Assembly: GCA_021775385.1 (NCBI GenBank)
Contig: JAJFHW010000263.1
Location: 1 to 6,304 of the forward strand
Source: Hyphomicrobiales bacterium
Lineage (GTDB): Bacteria; Pseudomonadota; Alphaproteobacteria; Rhizobiales; HXMU1428-3
Direction of reading: 5' to 3'
Length of the DNA: 6,304 nucleotides
Within the stretch, counting starts at the first letter, position 1. Every line of letters begins with the position of its first letter. The translations under genes were made by a program, and so were the position numbers. Under the pieces are notes generated by a model. It had not been told where the DNA came from. It searched no databases and saw only the letters and a list, made by a program, of their open reading frames with translations. Below, piece after piece: positions 6,243 through 6,304 of this stretch.

Positions 6243-6304
6243 TTATTTTTTCAATAGATCGCGAATTTCTTCAAGCAAAACTTCATTGCGTGGTGGCTCT
6301 GATG
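6243..6304 (-). CDS. mscL: 3' end of a second, convergent mscL copy (partial; runs off the right edge)
   Basis: On the minus strand, the last 19 codons and TAA stop of an MscL are readable (SEPPRNEVLLEEIRDLLKK), identical in protein to residues 115-133 of the full mscL gene. One base differs, and it is synonymous: GTT instead of GTC for Val122. The upstream part lies outside the window, so I cannot tell whether this is a whole gene, a 3' fragment or an assembly artefact at a sequence end. The strand is opposite, so the two copies converge on the shared terminator. Confidence 0.65.
   Translation of the reverse strand, partial: SEPPRNEVLLEEIRDLLKK

Larger units (their letters stand above)
6099..6304. 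repeat. Near-perfect inverted repeat of at least 206 bp spanning the mscL 3' end
   Basis: Base i pairs with base 6403-i, with the centre between 6201 and 6202 and no unpaired spacer. Across the 103 pairs visible I find four mismatches, at 6124/6279, 6171/6232, 6181/6222 and 6196/6207. The left arm holds the last 20 codons and stop of mscL plus its terminator half; the right arm repeats them in reverse. The window ends inside the repeat, so it may extend further. The symmetry was checked base by base. Confidence 0.95.

Noticed and set aside
6099..6304. Hairpin telomere or protelomerase site of a linear replicon
   Set aside because: Reading round a closed hairpin would give exactly complementary arms. 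Four mismatched pairs, including a synonymous codon change, argue against this, as does the terminator-like centre.

Overview
The window looks like AT-rich chromosomal DNA from an alphaproteobacterium. The support is a large PodJ-like coiled-coil membrane protein, a small secreted protein of a type I associate with alphaproteobacteria, the alphaproteobacterial-looking form of the DUF4212/VC_2705 symporter pair, and an MscL that aligns without gaps to E. coli MscL over its first 30 residues. I see no rRNA, tRNA, CRISPR array, transposase or phage gene. Both window edges cut through genes.

Layout, left to right. 1-2210 (minus): the first 736 codons of a very large Ser/Gln-rich protein with a central helical region and one membrane span; its C-terminus lies outside the window. 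2211-2695: a 485-bp AT-rich divergent intergenic region with three perfect short inverted repeats. 2696-3259 (plus): a secreted coiled-coil protein of unknown function. 3260-3387: a short convergent gap with an imperfect direct repeat. 3388-5534 (minus): a two-gene operon in which a small DUF4212-type subunit is followed 14 bp later by a divergent sodium:solute symporter. 5535-5758: a divergent promoter region. 5759-6160 (plus): mscL, a mechanosensitive channel. 6186-6217: a strong symmetric terminator.

The most unusual feature is the right end. Positions 6099-6304 form a near-perfect inverted repeat of at least 206 bp (two 103-bp arms, 4 mismatched pairs) centred in the terminator. The right arm carries, on the minus strand, the last 19 codons and stop of a second mscL copy. 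The only difference within the coding arm is synonymous (GTC versus GTT, Val). This suggests two convergent mscL genes sharing one terminator, with a contig-end artefact as the main alternative. The window cuts the repeat, so its full length is unknown.

Functionally the genes look like independent cell-envelope units: a candidate polarity/envelope organiser, a periplasmic protein, solute uptake, and osmotic protection. No previously undescribed multi-gene system is evident. The inverted mscL duplication and the altered sodium-site motif of the symporter deserve the closest look.
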